From assembly GCA_002792755.1 (NCBI GenBank), contig PFOY01000030.1:878-8581 (forward strand): a stretch of 7,704 nucleotides of DNA, written 5' to 3'. The translations under genes and the position numbers were made by a program. The DNA is from Candidatus Nomurabacteria bacterium CG_4_10_14_0_2_um_filter_30_12 (lineage in GTDB: Bacteria; Patescibacteriota; Minisyncoccia; Phycocordibacterales; UBA9973). Shown piece after piece: positions 1 through 5,546 of this stretch. The notes beneath the pieces were generated by a model. That model saw only the letters and a list, made by a program, of their open reading frames with translations, ran no database searches and was not told the origin of the DNA. How positions within the stretch are numbered: the stretch's first letter is position 1; every line of letters begins with the position of its first letter.

Positions 1-1
1 A

Positions 2-853
2 GTTGATATGTCTATGATTTATGGAATAATTTCTATAATTTTATTAACTATTTGGTTTATTTTAAATGAAAATAAAAATTTAAAATTAATTTTCTTTGGT
101 TTTTTATGGTTTATTATTTTTATATTATTAACATTAATAAAACCATTAGGGACTATACCAGAATTTTCTGAAAATAGAATCTATATCCCTATGCTTGGAT
201 TTATTTTTATAATATTAGGTTTAGGTAATATCAAGCTACGTATTTTTTTAAAGAAAAAAATAAATTATGAAATTAATTACAAAAAAATAGCTTTATTTAT
301 AAGCATACTTATAATCCTAATTTTTTCTTCTGTAACAATTTATCGTAATCAATACTATAAAAACAAATTCAATTTCTGGAAAAATGCTACAGAAACATCA
401 CCAAGTTTTGCATTTAATCATAATAATTTAGGAGCTATGTATTATTTAGATAAAAATATAGATAATGCCGAAAAAGAATTTTTAAAGGCTTTAGAATTAA
501 ATCCTAAAGAACCAATGGCTCATAACAACCTAGGTCTTATTTATGCTAGTAAAAATAAATTAAAGGAATCTGAAAATGAATACAAAAAAGAGTTAGAAAT
601 AAATCCTAATTATGATAATGCTTACTTTAATCTAGGATTACTTTATTGGCAAGAAAAAAGATATGACGATGCAGAAATTAATTGGCTAAAAACCTTAGAA
701 ATTAATCCAAACTATATCGATGCTTATAATGCACTAATGACATATAATTATGAACAGAAAAATTACAAAGAAATGGAATTTTATGCTATTGAACTTTATA
801 AAAGAGGTGTACAAATTCCAAACGAAATAATAGAAATCATAAAAACTCTATAA
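2..853 (+). CDS. C-terminal part of a membrane protein with TPR repeats, likely GT-C/TMTC-like glycosyltransferase (5' partial)
   Basis: The frame is open to the left edge, so the ATG at 8 is probably internal; residue numbers here count from it. The visible part starts with hydrophobic segments (about residues 4-18, 27-45, 56-74 and 93-112) and continues with a soluble tail of TPR units at about 135-168, 169-202 and 203-236, with a weaker unit after that. The units show the usual pattern (NNLGAMY, ALELNP, NNLGLIY, NLGLLYW, LEINPNY). The segment ENRIYIPMLGF between membrane helices resembles the 'E-R-Y-P-GF' loop of TMTC-type and related polytopic mannosyltransferases, which carry C-terminal TPRs. 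On that basis I infer a GT-C-fold enzyme transferring sugar from a lipid donor. The catalytic N-terminal half, where an acidic motif would be found, lies outside the window, so the activity is not shown. It ends with TAA, 20 bases before the stop of the convergent pyrG. Confidence 0.8.
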   Translation, partial: VDMSMIYGIISIILLTIWFILNENKNLKLIFFGFLWFIIFILLTLIKPLGTIPEFSENRIYIPMLGFIFIILGLGNIKLRIFLKKKINYEINYKKIALFISILIILIFSSVTIYRNQYYKNKFNFWKNATETSPSFAFNHNNLGAMYYLDKNIDNAEKEFLKALELNPKEPMAHNNLGLIYASKNKLKESENEYKKELEINPNYDNAYFNLGLLYWQEKRYDDAEINWLKTLEINPNYIDAYNALMTYNYEQKNYKEMEFYAIELYKRGVQIPNEIIEIIKTL

Positions 854-875
854 AAAATATTGTTTTGTATTTTTT
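852..875. terminator. A/T-only inverted repeat between convergent stops, possible weak bidirectional terminator
   Basis: AAAAAATA (852-859) and its exact complement TATTTTTT (868-875) flank an 8-base spacer, and the repeat overlaps the stop codons of both convergent genes. Each strand has a T-rich tract inside or after the stem. An A/T-only stem is thermally weak, so terminator function is only suggested by the position. Confidence 0.3.
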
Positions 876-2523
876 ATTTTTTCTTATTAATACAAGCTTT
901 TATGAAGCCAGTAAAAAGAGGATGTGGTGAAAGTGGACGAGCTAAAAATTCTGGATGAAATTGTGTACCTAAGAAAAATGGATGTTCACTCTTTGGAAGC
1001 TCTGCTATTTCCATCAAATGTCCATCTGGAGAACGACCAGAAAATACCAAACCTTTAGCCTCAAGATCTGCTACAAATGCAGGATTTACCTCATAACGAT
1101 GACGATGTCTTTCTAAAATTTCTTTTATTTTATAAGCTCCTTTTGCAATAGTACCATCACGCAATATTGCTTTATATTCTCCTAAACGCATCGATCCACC
1201 ATAAGAATTATTTTTTAAAATTTCTTTTTGTGATTCCATAACATCTATTACTATATTTTTTGAACTTGGATTAACTTCTTTTGTATTAGCATCTTTCAAT
1301 CCTAAAATATTTCGTGCATATTCTATTACTATCATTTGCATTCCATAGCAAAGACCAAAATAAGGAATTTTATTTTCACGAGCATATTTCACAGCACTTA
1401 GATTTCCTTCCACACCACGTGAGCCAAAACCTCCAGGAATAATTATCCCATCATATTTTTTTAATTCTTTTAATTTTGCAGGATTTTTTTCAAAATCTGT
1501 AGAATTAAGCCAAGTCATAATAGGTTTCCTGTTCTGAATATAACTTGAATATTTTATTGCTTCTATTACAGACAAATAAGAATCAGATAAAACAAAATCT
1601 CCTGTCTCAAAATATTTTCCTATCATTGCTATCTTAACTATCTCTTTACCATTATGTGAATGTTTCGCAAAAGTCTTCCATTTTTTCCAAGCATTTAAAT
1701 CTGGTTTTTTTGCTTTAATATTTAAAATGTCACAAATTTTATATGAAAGTTTTTCTTTCTCAAAATTTAATGGAATATCATAAATACTATCAACATCAGG
1801 AGCTGATATAACGTTATCAATCGGTATATTACAAAATAATGAAATTTTTTCTTTTCTTTTTTTATCAAGAGAAACATCAGCTCTAGCTATTAAAATATCT
1901 GGCTGAATACCTGAACCATTTAATGTCCTTACTGCGTGTTGTGTTGGTTTAGTTTTCATTTCACCAACTTTTTGTGGTGTTGGTAAATAAGAAACCATAA
2001 TAAAAGCAACATTTTTAGGAGATTCAAGTTTCATCATTCTAGCTGCTTCAAGAAAAAGTATGTTTTCATACTCACCAACAGTTCCACCTATCTCTATCAT
2101 TACAATATCAGCATCAGCAATACTACCTGCTTTTTTAATACGTTCAATAACCTCAAAAGGAATATGGGGTACGACTTGCACGCACTTACCTTTATATTCT
2201 AAATTACGTTCTTTTTCTATGACTGACTTATAAACCCTACCTGTCGTCATGTAATTTATACGAGTCAAATTTAAATTAAGAAATCTTTCATAATTGCCCA
2301 TATCTTGATCTGTCTCATCACCATCTTTTAGCACAAAAACTTCACCGTGTTCTACTGGATTCATTGTACCTGCATCAACATTTATATATGGATCAATTTT
2401 TATAGAAGTAACTTTTAGTCCACGATTTTTTAAAATAAGCCCAAGTGAGGATGAAGTAATACCTTTTCCGACTCCAGAAATAACTCCTCCTACTACAAAG
2501 ATATATTTTGTTTGTTTTAACAT
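874..2523 (-). CDS. pyrG: CTP synthase (glutamine-hydrolysing)
   Basis: It makes CTP from UTP, ATP and glutamine in the cytoplasm, the last step of pyrimidine nucleotide synthesis. At 549 residues it has the normal family length. The N-terminal synthetase domain has the P-loop-like GGVISGVGKG (12-21, K20), the IDPYINVD segment (43-50), and acidic metal ligands matching E. coli D72 and E140 at D74 and E144. KTKPTQH (190-196) belongs to the nucleotide/CTP site. The C-terminal class I glutamine amidotransferase domain has PGGFGSRG (363-370), the nucleophile C392 in GLCYGMQ, RHRHRYEVNP, and H523/E525 in QFHPEF. All catalytic residues are present and nothing is truncated. It is the last gene of the - strand block, 38 bases after ftsX. 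No Shine-Dalgarno is seen before the ATG; the leader instead holds repeated TATAAAGT. Its stop is TAA, facing the TPR gene. Confidence 0.98.
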   Translation of the reverse strand: MLKQTKYIFVVGGVISGVGKGITSSSLGLILKNRGLKVTSIKIDPYINVDAGTMNPVEHGEVFVLKDGDETDQDMGNYERFLNLNLTRINYMTTGRVYKSVIEKERNLEYKGKCVQVVPHIPFEVIERIKKAGSIADADIVMIEIGGTVGEYENILFLEAARMMKLESPKNVAFIMVSYLPTPQKVGEMKTKPTQHAVRTLNGSGIQPDILIARADVSLDKKRKEKISLFCNIPIDNVISAPDVDSIYDIPLNFEKEKLSYKICDILNIKAKKPDLNAWKKWKTFAKHSHNGKEIVKIAMIGKYFETGDFVLSDSYLSVIEAIKYSSYIQNRKPIMTWLNSTDFEKNPAKLKELKKYDGIIIPGGFGSRGVEGNLSAVKYARENKIPYFGLCYGMQMIVIEYARNILGLKDANTKEVNPSSKNIVIDVMESQKEILKNNSYGGSMRLGEYKAILRDGTIAKGAYKIKEILERHRHRYEVNPAFVADLEAKGLVFSGRSPDGHLMEIAELPKSEHPFFLGTQFHPEFLARPLSPHPLFTGFIKACINKKK

Positions 2524-2525
2524 AA

Positions 2526-2560
2526 CTACTTTATAAACTTTATAAGCTTTCTACTTTATA
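2526..2560 (-). repeat. Three TATAAAGT octamers before pyrG
   Basis: Read on the - strand, TATAAAGT occurs at 2560-2553, 2544-2537 and 2535-2528, and the first and last copies extend to TATAAAGTAG. They fill almost all of the 38-base ftsX-pyrG gap. The last copy contains TATAAA ending 6 bases before the pyrG ATG, which is -10-like spacing for a leaderless start. I see no convincing -35 box. It could be tandem promoter elements, a protein-binding site, or simple low-complexity sequence. Confidence 0.4.
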
Positions 2561-2561
2561 A

Positions 2562-3485
2562 CTATTTGTTAAGATATTTTCTAATAGCTATAAAACTAGA
2601 AATTATACCTAAAAATATACCTGATAATAAAACAATTACTGAAATTTGAAATAAATTAGAAATATAATAATCATAAACATTAATTCCTAAAAAATTCGTC
2701 ATATTGTTTCCAAGATAAATAGTCACTGGTAAAAAAATAATCAAAGTGAAAATCGTAGCAATAATACCATATATAGCACCTTCTACCATAAAAGGACCTC
2801 TAACACGCATTTTACTAGCTCCTACTAGACGCATCACACCTATTTCTTCTTTTGAAATAAAGATAGCTAACCTTATCGTATTAAAAGTAATAATTATTGA
2901 AATAATAATTAAAATTAATGTAACCAAAAAACCTAATTTTTGTGCTCCAGATATTATATTATTTAATCGATCTATTACTATTTTATTTTGATGATAATTT
3001 ATCTTATCTACGATAGAAGTAGACCCTAAAACAAGTGTATTATCTCCATTTAGAAAATTTGCAATACTTTCATATTGAGAAACTTCTCGTGCTTTCACAT
3101 TTAAATACCCACCTAATGGATTGCTACTTATTTCATCTAATGCAGCAATTGTTGAATAATCATTTTGATGACGTTCACGAAATAATTTTAATGATTCATT
3201 CGCACTAAAATAAGATACCTTCTCTACTTCTGGTAATTTCTCTAAAGATTCTTTAAGAGATATTATCTTACTTTCTTCTGCATTAACATTAAAATAAATC
3301 GTCACATCTACTTTATCTTTTATCTGATCTAATGAAAAATGTAATACCGCTTGCAATAATATGATAGCTGTAATAACAGAAAGTGTAATAGTGACGACAA
3401 GTACAGCAGCCCAAGAAATAACTCCACTTCTAGCAAAATTTATAAATCCAGCCTTTATAATTCTTTTTAATTCAATCATTACCAT
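2562..3485 (-). CDS. ftsX: Cell division protein FtsX (membrane subunit of the FtsEX complex)
   Basis: It pairs with the ATPase FtsE at the septum and passes ATP-driven changes to peptidoglycan hydrolases outside the membrane. Its 307 residues give the standard layout: a short cytoplasmic N-terminus, TM1 at about 23-48, an extracytoplasmic domain at about 50-180, then TM2 (about 184-210), TM3 (about 238-259) and TM4 (about 279-302). After TM2 comes the conserved cytoplasmic segment SKEEIGVMRLVGAS...RGPFMVEG (211-236), typical of FtsX and of the MacB/FtsX permease core. The extracytoplasmic loop starts with VDVTIYFNVNAE and contains the LEKLPEVEKVSYFSANESL part typical of the family. Two starts are possible, M1 (3485) and M3 (3479); I keep the first. 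The gene lies 36 bases after ftsE and ends with TAG. No hydrolase gene of the M23/EnvC type follows, as the next gene is pyrG. Confidence 0.96.
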   Translation of the reverse strand: MVMIELKRIIKAGFINFARSGVISWAAVLVVTITLSVITAIILLQAVLHFSLDQIKDKVDVTIYFNVNAEESKIISLKESLEKLPEVEKVSYFSANESLKLFRERHQNDYSTIAALDEISSNPLGGYLNVKAREVSQYESIANFLNGDNTLVLGSTSIVDKINYHQNKIVIDRLNNIISGAQKLGFLVTLILIIISIIITFNTIRLAIFISKEEIGVMRLVGASKMRVRGPFMVEGAIYGIIATIFTLIIFLPVTIYLGNNMTNFLGINVYDYYISNLFQISVIVLLSGIFLGIISSFIAIRKYLNK

Positions 3486-3496
3486 ATATATTTATA

Positions 3497-3505
3497 ATTA
3501 TATCA
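3497..3505 (-). promoter_or_regulatory. Extended -10 element before ftsX
   Basis: The - strand reads TGATATAAT, an exact extended -10 motif (TG-n-TATAAT), ending 11 bases before the ftsX ATG. Transcription from it would start about 4-5 bases before that ATG. No clear -35 box is visible, which extended -10 promoters can do without. In such AT-rich DNA a chance match is possible. Confidence 0.4.
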
Positions 3506-3521
3506 CAACTAAATTTTATCT

Positions 3522-4202
3522 TTATATAGTATTTTTACTATCTTTGTCATCTCTAATAATCCTACCTTTTTCCATAGTAATCACCCTTTTACCAATCGAA
3601 TCAATAACACCACGATTGTGTGTAGTAAGAATAACAGTCGTACCTAAATCATTTATCTTTTTTAAGATTTGAACTATTTCATATGTATTGATAGCATCCA
3701 AATTACCTGTAGGTTCATCTGCAATAATGAGCTCAGGTTGATTTATAATAGCACGAGCAATAGCAAGACGTTGTTGCTCGCCACCAGACATTTGATGAGG
3801 AAAATTAAACATTTTACTACCTAAATCTACAAGTTCTAAAACATGTGGTACATCACTTTCTATTTCTTCATTAGTTTTACCTACAGCTTCCATAGCAAAA
3901 GCTATATTTTCATATGCCGTTTTATTGCCTAATAATTTAAAATCTTGAAAAACAACACCTATTCTCCTTCTTAACTTGGTAAGGTCACCATCTTTTAATT
4001 TAAATATATTTATTGACTCAAAAAAGACTGTCCCTTCAGTTGGTACATCATCAGCTAAAATCATTTTAACTAGCGTAGTCTTACCAGCACCAGAGTGACC
4101 AACAATAGATACAAATTCACCAGATGTAATAGTTAAAGTTATATCATTTAAAACTAAAGAATCTTTATTATAAACTTTTGAAACATTATTAAAATAAATC
4201 AT
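3522..4202 (-). CDS. ftsE: Cell division ATP-binding protein FtsE
   Basis: This is the cytoplasmic ABC ATPase of the FtsEX complex. All ABC motifs are present in its 226 residues: Walker A GHSGAGKT (35-42), Q-loop Q86 in VVFQDF, signature MSGGEQQR (138-145), Walker B LIIADEP (158-164) with D-loop GNLD, and switch H195 in LTTHN. ADEPTGNLD is typical of the FtsE/LolD/MacB branch, and the adjacent ftsX makes FtsE the right member. It starts 15 bases after the prfB stop and is followed by ftsX at 36 bases. The leader has a purine-rich GAAGAAG 3 bases before the ATG, too close and too poor a match for a standard ribosome binding site. The C-terminal tail after residue 215 is short and charged. Confidence 0.97.
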   Translation of the reverse strand: MIYFNNVSKVYNKDSLVLNDITLTITSGEFVSIVGHSGAGKTTLVKMILADDVPTEGTVFFESINIFKLKDGDLTKLRRRIGVVFQDFKLLGNKTAYENIAFAMEAVGKTNEEIESDVPHVLELVDLGSKMFNFPHQMSGGEQQRLAIARAIINQPELIIADEPTGNLDAINTYEIVQILKKINDLGTTVILTTHNRGVIDSIGKRVITMEKGRIIRDDKDSKNTI

Positions 4203-4217
4203 ACTTCTTCTATCTTA

Positions 4218-5099
4218 TCATAAATTCTTCTCCGCCTCAATAAATAAATCGATGTCTCCAGACAATACATCATCTATATTTGATGTTTCAACATCTGTAC
4301 GATGATCTTTAACCATTTTATATGGATGTAGTACATACGACCGAATCTGACTTCCCCATTCTATCTCTGTATTATAATTCTTTTCATATATTTCTTCAAA
4401 ACTCTTCTTTTCTTCTAGCATTTTTTTAAAAATCTTAGCTCGAAGTATTGATAATGCACGTTCTCTATTTTGTTCTTGTGAACGTTCACCCGAAGCATGC
4501 ACAAAAATATTCGTAGGTATATGAATAAGTCTTACTGCAGTCTCTCTCTTGTTAACATTTTGACCACCAGGACCACTAGAACGGCTATATTCTATTTTTA
4601 AATCTTCATCTGGGATCATAAAATCTTTTTCTTCTAATTTTGAAAATTTAGGCAATACTTCAACTAGAGAAAATGAAGTATGCCTCAATTTTTTAGCATT
4701 AAATGGAGAAATGCGAACAAGACGATGTACTCCGGACTCATTTTTCAACATTCCATAAGAATTTTTACCATCAATTTCAAAAGAAACATTTCTGTACCCA
4801 TCATAATCATTCTTATGTTCATGAATAAATAAAATTTTCCAATTTTTCTTATCTGCATATTTCATATACATATCTAAAAGCATTCTAGAAAAATCCTCAG
4901 CATCATCCCCTCCTGCACCAGAAATAATAGTAATAATAGCATTACCTTTATTATATTTACCAAAACCTTCTTTCTTATTTTTTAAATCAGAAATTCTTTT
5001 TAAGATAGACTGCGCTTTATTTTTATCATTCCAAAAATCTATCTCTTGTGTCTGAGCTTCCAATTCTTCTATTTCTTTTTCTAAATTATCTTTTTCCAT
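4218..5099 (-). CDS. prfB: Peptide chain release factor 2, with shortened N-terminal domain
   Basis: It releases finished peptides at UGA and UAA codons. The stop-codon recognition tripeptide is SPF (131-133), which marks RF2 rather than RF1 (PxT). The catalytic GGQ is at 178-180 in SGPGGQNVNKRETAVR. The C-terminal part (WGSQIRSYVL, DHRTDVET) is normal. At 293 residues it is about 70 shorter than E. coli RF2 (365). The loss is in domain 1: the start lies about 24 residues later relative to the conserved FWND (22-25), and about 49 residues are missing between that motif and GAGGDDAEDF (61-70). No other in-frame ATG lies upstream, and a tRNA gene ends 8 bases before this start, so the classic RF2 autoregulatory frameshift site is absent. 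The gene ends in UGA followed at once by UAA. It is probably in one transcript with ftsE and ftsX. Confidence 0.95.
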   Translation of the reverse strand: MEKDNLEKEIEELEAQTQEIDFWNDKNKAQSILKRISDLKNKKEGFGKYNKGNAIITIISGAGGDDAEDFSRMLLDMYMKYADKKNWKILFIHEHKNDYDGYRNVSFEIDGKNSYGMLKNESGVHRLVRISPFNAKKLRHTSFSLVEVLPKFSKLEEKDFMIPDEDLKIEYSRSSGPGGQNVNKRETAVRLIHIPTNIFVHASGERSQEQNRERALSILRAKIFKKMLEEKKSFEEIYEKNYNTEIEWGSQIRSYVLHPYKMVKDHRTDVETSNIDDVLSGDIDLFIEAEKNL

Positions 5100-5107
5100 A
5101 TTTTCTG

Positions 5108-5180
5108 AGCCGCTGGGATGACTTGCACATCCGACCCACGAATTACGAATTCGTTGCTCTACTACCTGAGCTACAGCGGC
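5108..5180 (-). tRNA. tRNA-Thr (anticodon CGU)
   Basis: A full cloverleaf of 73 bases is formed. The acceptor stem GCCGCTG/CAGCGGC is perfect over 7 bp, the D-stem is GCTC/GAGC with GG in the D-loop, and the anticodon stem is ACGAA/TTCGT around TTCGTAA. The T-stem is GGATG/CATCC. The anticodon CGU (5145-5147) reads ACG, so the amino acid is threonine; the G1-C72 and C2-G71 pairs and G35/U36 agree with Thr identity in bacteria. CCA is not encoded and must be added by an enzyme. Two oddities are the T-loop TGCAAGT, which has G where the near-universal U/pseudouridine 55 should be, and the discriminator base U73. The 3' end lies 8 bases from the prfB ATG. Confidence 0.95.
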
Positions 5181-5304
5181 ATATTTTACACCATACTCGG
5201 ACTTTATCCGCCTCTCTGGGAAAACTGATTAAGGTGGCACTATCCTAGAGTACCTTTACGATACCGCTAGAACCTACTTTATCAAAAATAGCTGAAAATC
5301 TCCA
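5181..5304. other. Gene-free stretch upstream of the tRNA, with small hairpins
   Basis: No coding frame with a plausible start is seen on either strand. Two small dyads stand out: CGGA/TCCG with a 5-base loop (5198-5210), and GGCACT/AGTACC (one G-T wobble) with a 7-base loop (5236-5254). It should hold the promoter of the tRNA-prfB block and a tRNA 5' leader. I compared it by eye with RNase P RNA, tmRNA, SRP RNA, T-box and common riboswitch signatures and found no convincing match. Confidence 0.35.
5258..5285 (-). promoter_or_regulatory. Weak promoter candidate for the tRNA-prfB-ftsEX block
   Basis: On the - strand TTGATA (5285-5280, five of six to consensus -35) is followed after 16 bases by TATCGT (5263-5258, four of six to consensus -10). 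Transcription would begin about 70 bases before the tRNA. The TAAAAT at 5188-5183 just before the tRNA is too close to give a transcript that includes the whole tRNA. Confidence 0.25.
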
Positions 5305-5374
5305 GCGTGCCTCGCGCGTGCTACGCACGCCTGTGTGATACACAGTTTCTCCAAAGGAGAAAAGCGAGGCACGC
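5305..5374. repeat. 70-base perfect cloverleaf/cruciform of nested inverted repeats
   Basis: An outer perfect 11-bp stem (5305-5315 with 5364-5374) encloses three perfect hairpins set end to end: a 6-bp stem with loop TAC (5316-5330), a 6-bp stem with loop GAT (5331-5345), and a 7-bp stem with loop AAA (5346-5362). Only one base, A5363, is unpaired outside the three-base loops. The 6-mer GCGTGC and its complement occur in both the outer stem and the first hairpin, so alternative foldings exist. It does not fit a tRNA: the stems are wrong in length, the loops are three bases, and there is no T-arm. It would fold equally well as RNA or as extruded DNA. Its function is unknown. Confidence 0.85.
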
Positions 5375-5393
5375 AATACCAATACGAAATGGA

Positions 5394-5442
5394 CTCGGTT
5401 TTGCGAAACTATTTTGCGGGAGGGAGGATTCGCAAAACCGAG
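5394..5442. repeat. 14-bp perfect inverted repeat with 21-base purine-rich loop
   Basis: CTCGGTTTTGCGAA (5394-5407) pairs exactly with 5429-5442. The 21-base spacer is A/T-rich in its first part and then purine-rich (GCGGGAGGGAGGA). Five T follow after a further 7 bases on the + strand, so it could act as a weak terminator there, but the gap is long. The purine-rich loop sequence recurs in the next hairpin. Confidence 0.8.
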
Positions 5443-5472
5443 ACTAATGTTTTTGAAATTCGGCGGGATTGG

Positions 5473-5523
5473 GTTTCCGCCCCGCAGGAGGGCGCGGGAG
5501 GAATGCGGGGCGGGGATTTTTTT
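5473..5523 (+). terminator. G+C-rich hairpin followed by T7, intrinsic terminator on the + strand
   Basis: CCGCCCCGC (5477-5485) pairs exactly with GCGGGGCGG (5505-5513), and in RNA G-U and A-U pairs would extend the stem by about four more. After one A comes a run of seven T (5517-5523). This is the form of a strong Rho-independent terminator for + strand transcripts. No + strand gene precedes it in this interval, so it would end either an unrecognised RNA from the island or antisense transcription heading into the HD-domain gene. Read on the - strand it lacks a T-run, so it would not terminate the HD gene. The 19-base loop is rich in GGG. Confidence 0.6.
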
Positions 5524-5546
5524 GGCGGAGAAGGGCTATCCAGAAA

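Noticed and set aside
2746..3672. Two + strand frames (2746-2991 and 3361-3672) opposite ftsX and ftsE
   Set aside because: They mirror hydrophobic or conserved coding sequence on the other strand and match no family I know.
5181..5225. Resemblance of GGATAAAGTCCG on the - strand to the conserved GGAAAGTCC region of RNase P RNA
   Set aside because: The sequence runs straight into a tRNA where the rest of RNase P RNA should follow, and no partner conserved regions are present.
5100..5230. Programmed frameshift at the start of prfB
   Set aside because: The upstream region is a tRNA gene; the in-frame extension has no start codon and no slippery CUU-UGA site or Shine-Dalgarno-like stimulator.
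5048..5248. A 66-codon + strand frame
   Set aside because: It runs antisense through prfB and the tRNA gene; it is a chance frame.
5305..5374. A second tRNA or tRNA-like gene in the cloverleaf
   Set aside because: Stem lengths, three-base loops and lack of an anticodon or T-loop consensus exclude it.
5300..5530. CRISPR array
   Set aside because: The repeats are different inverted repeats, with no regular direct repeats or spacers of equal length, and no cas genes nearby.
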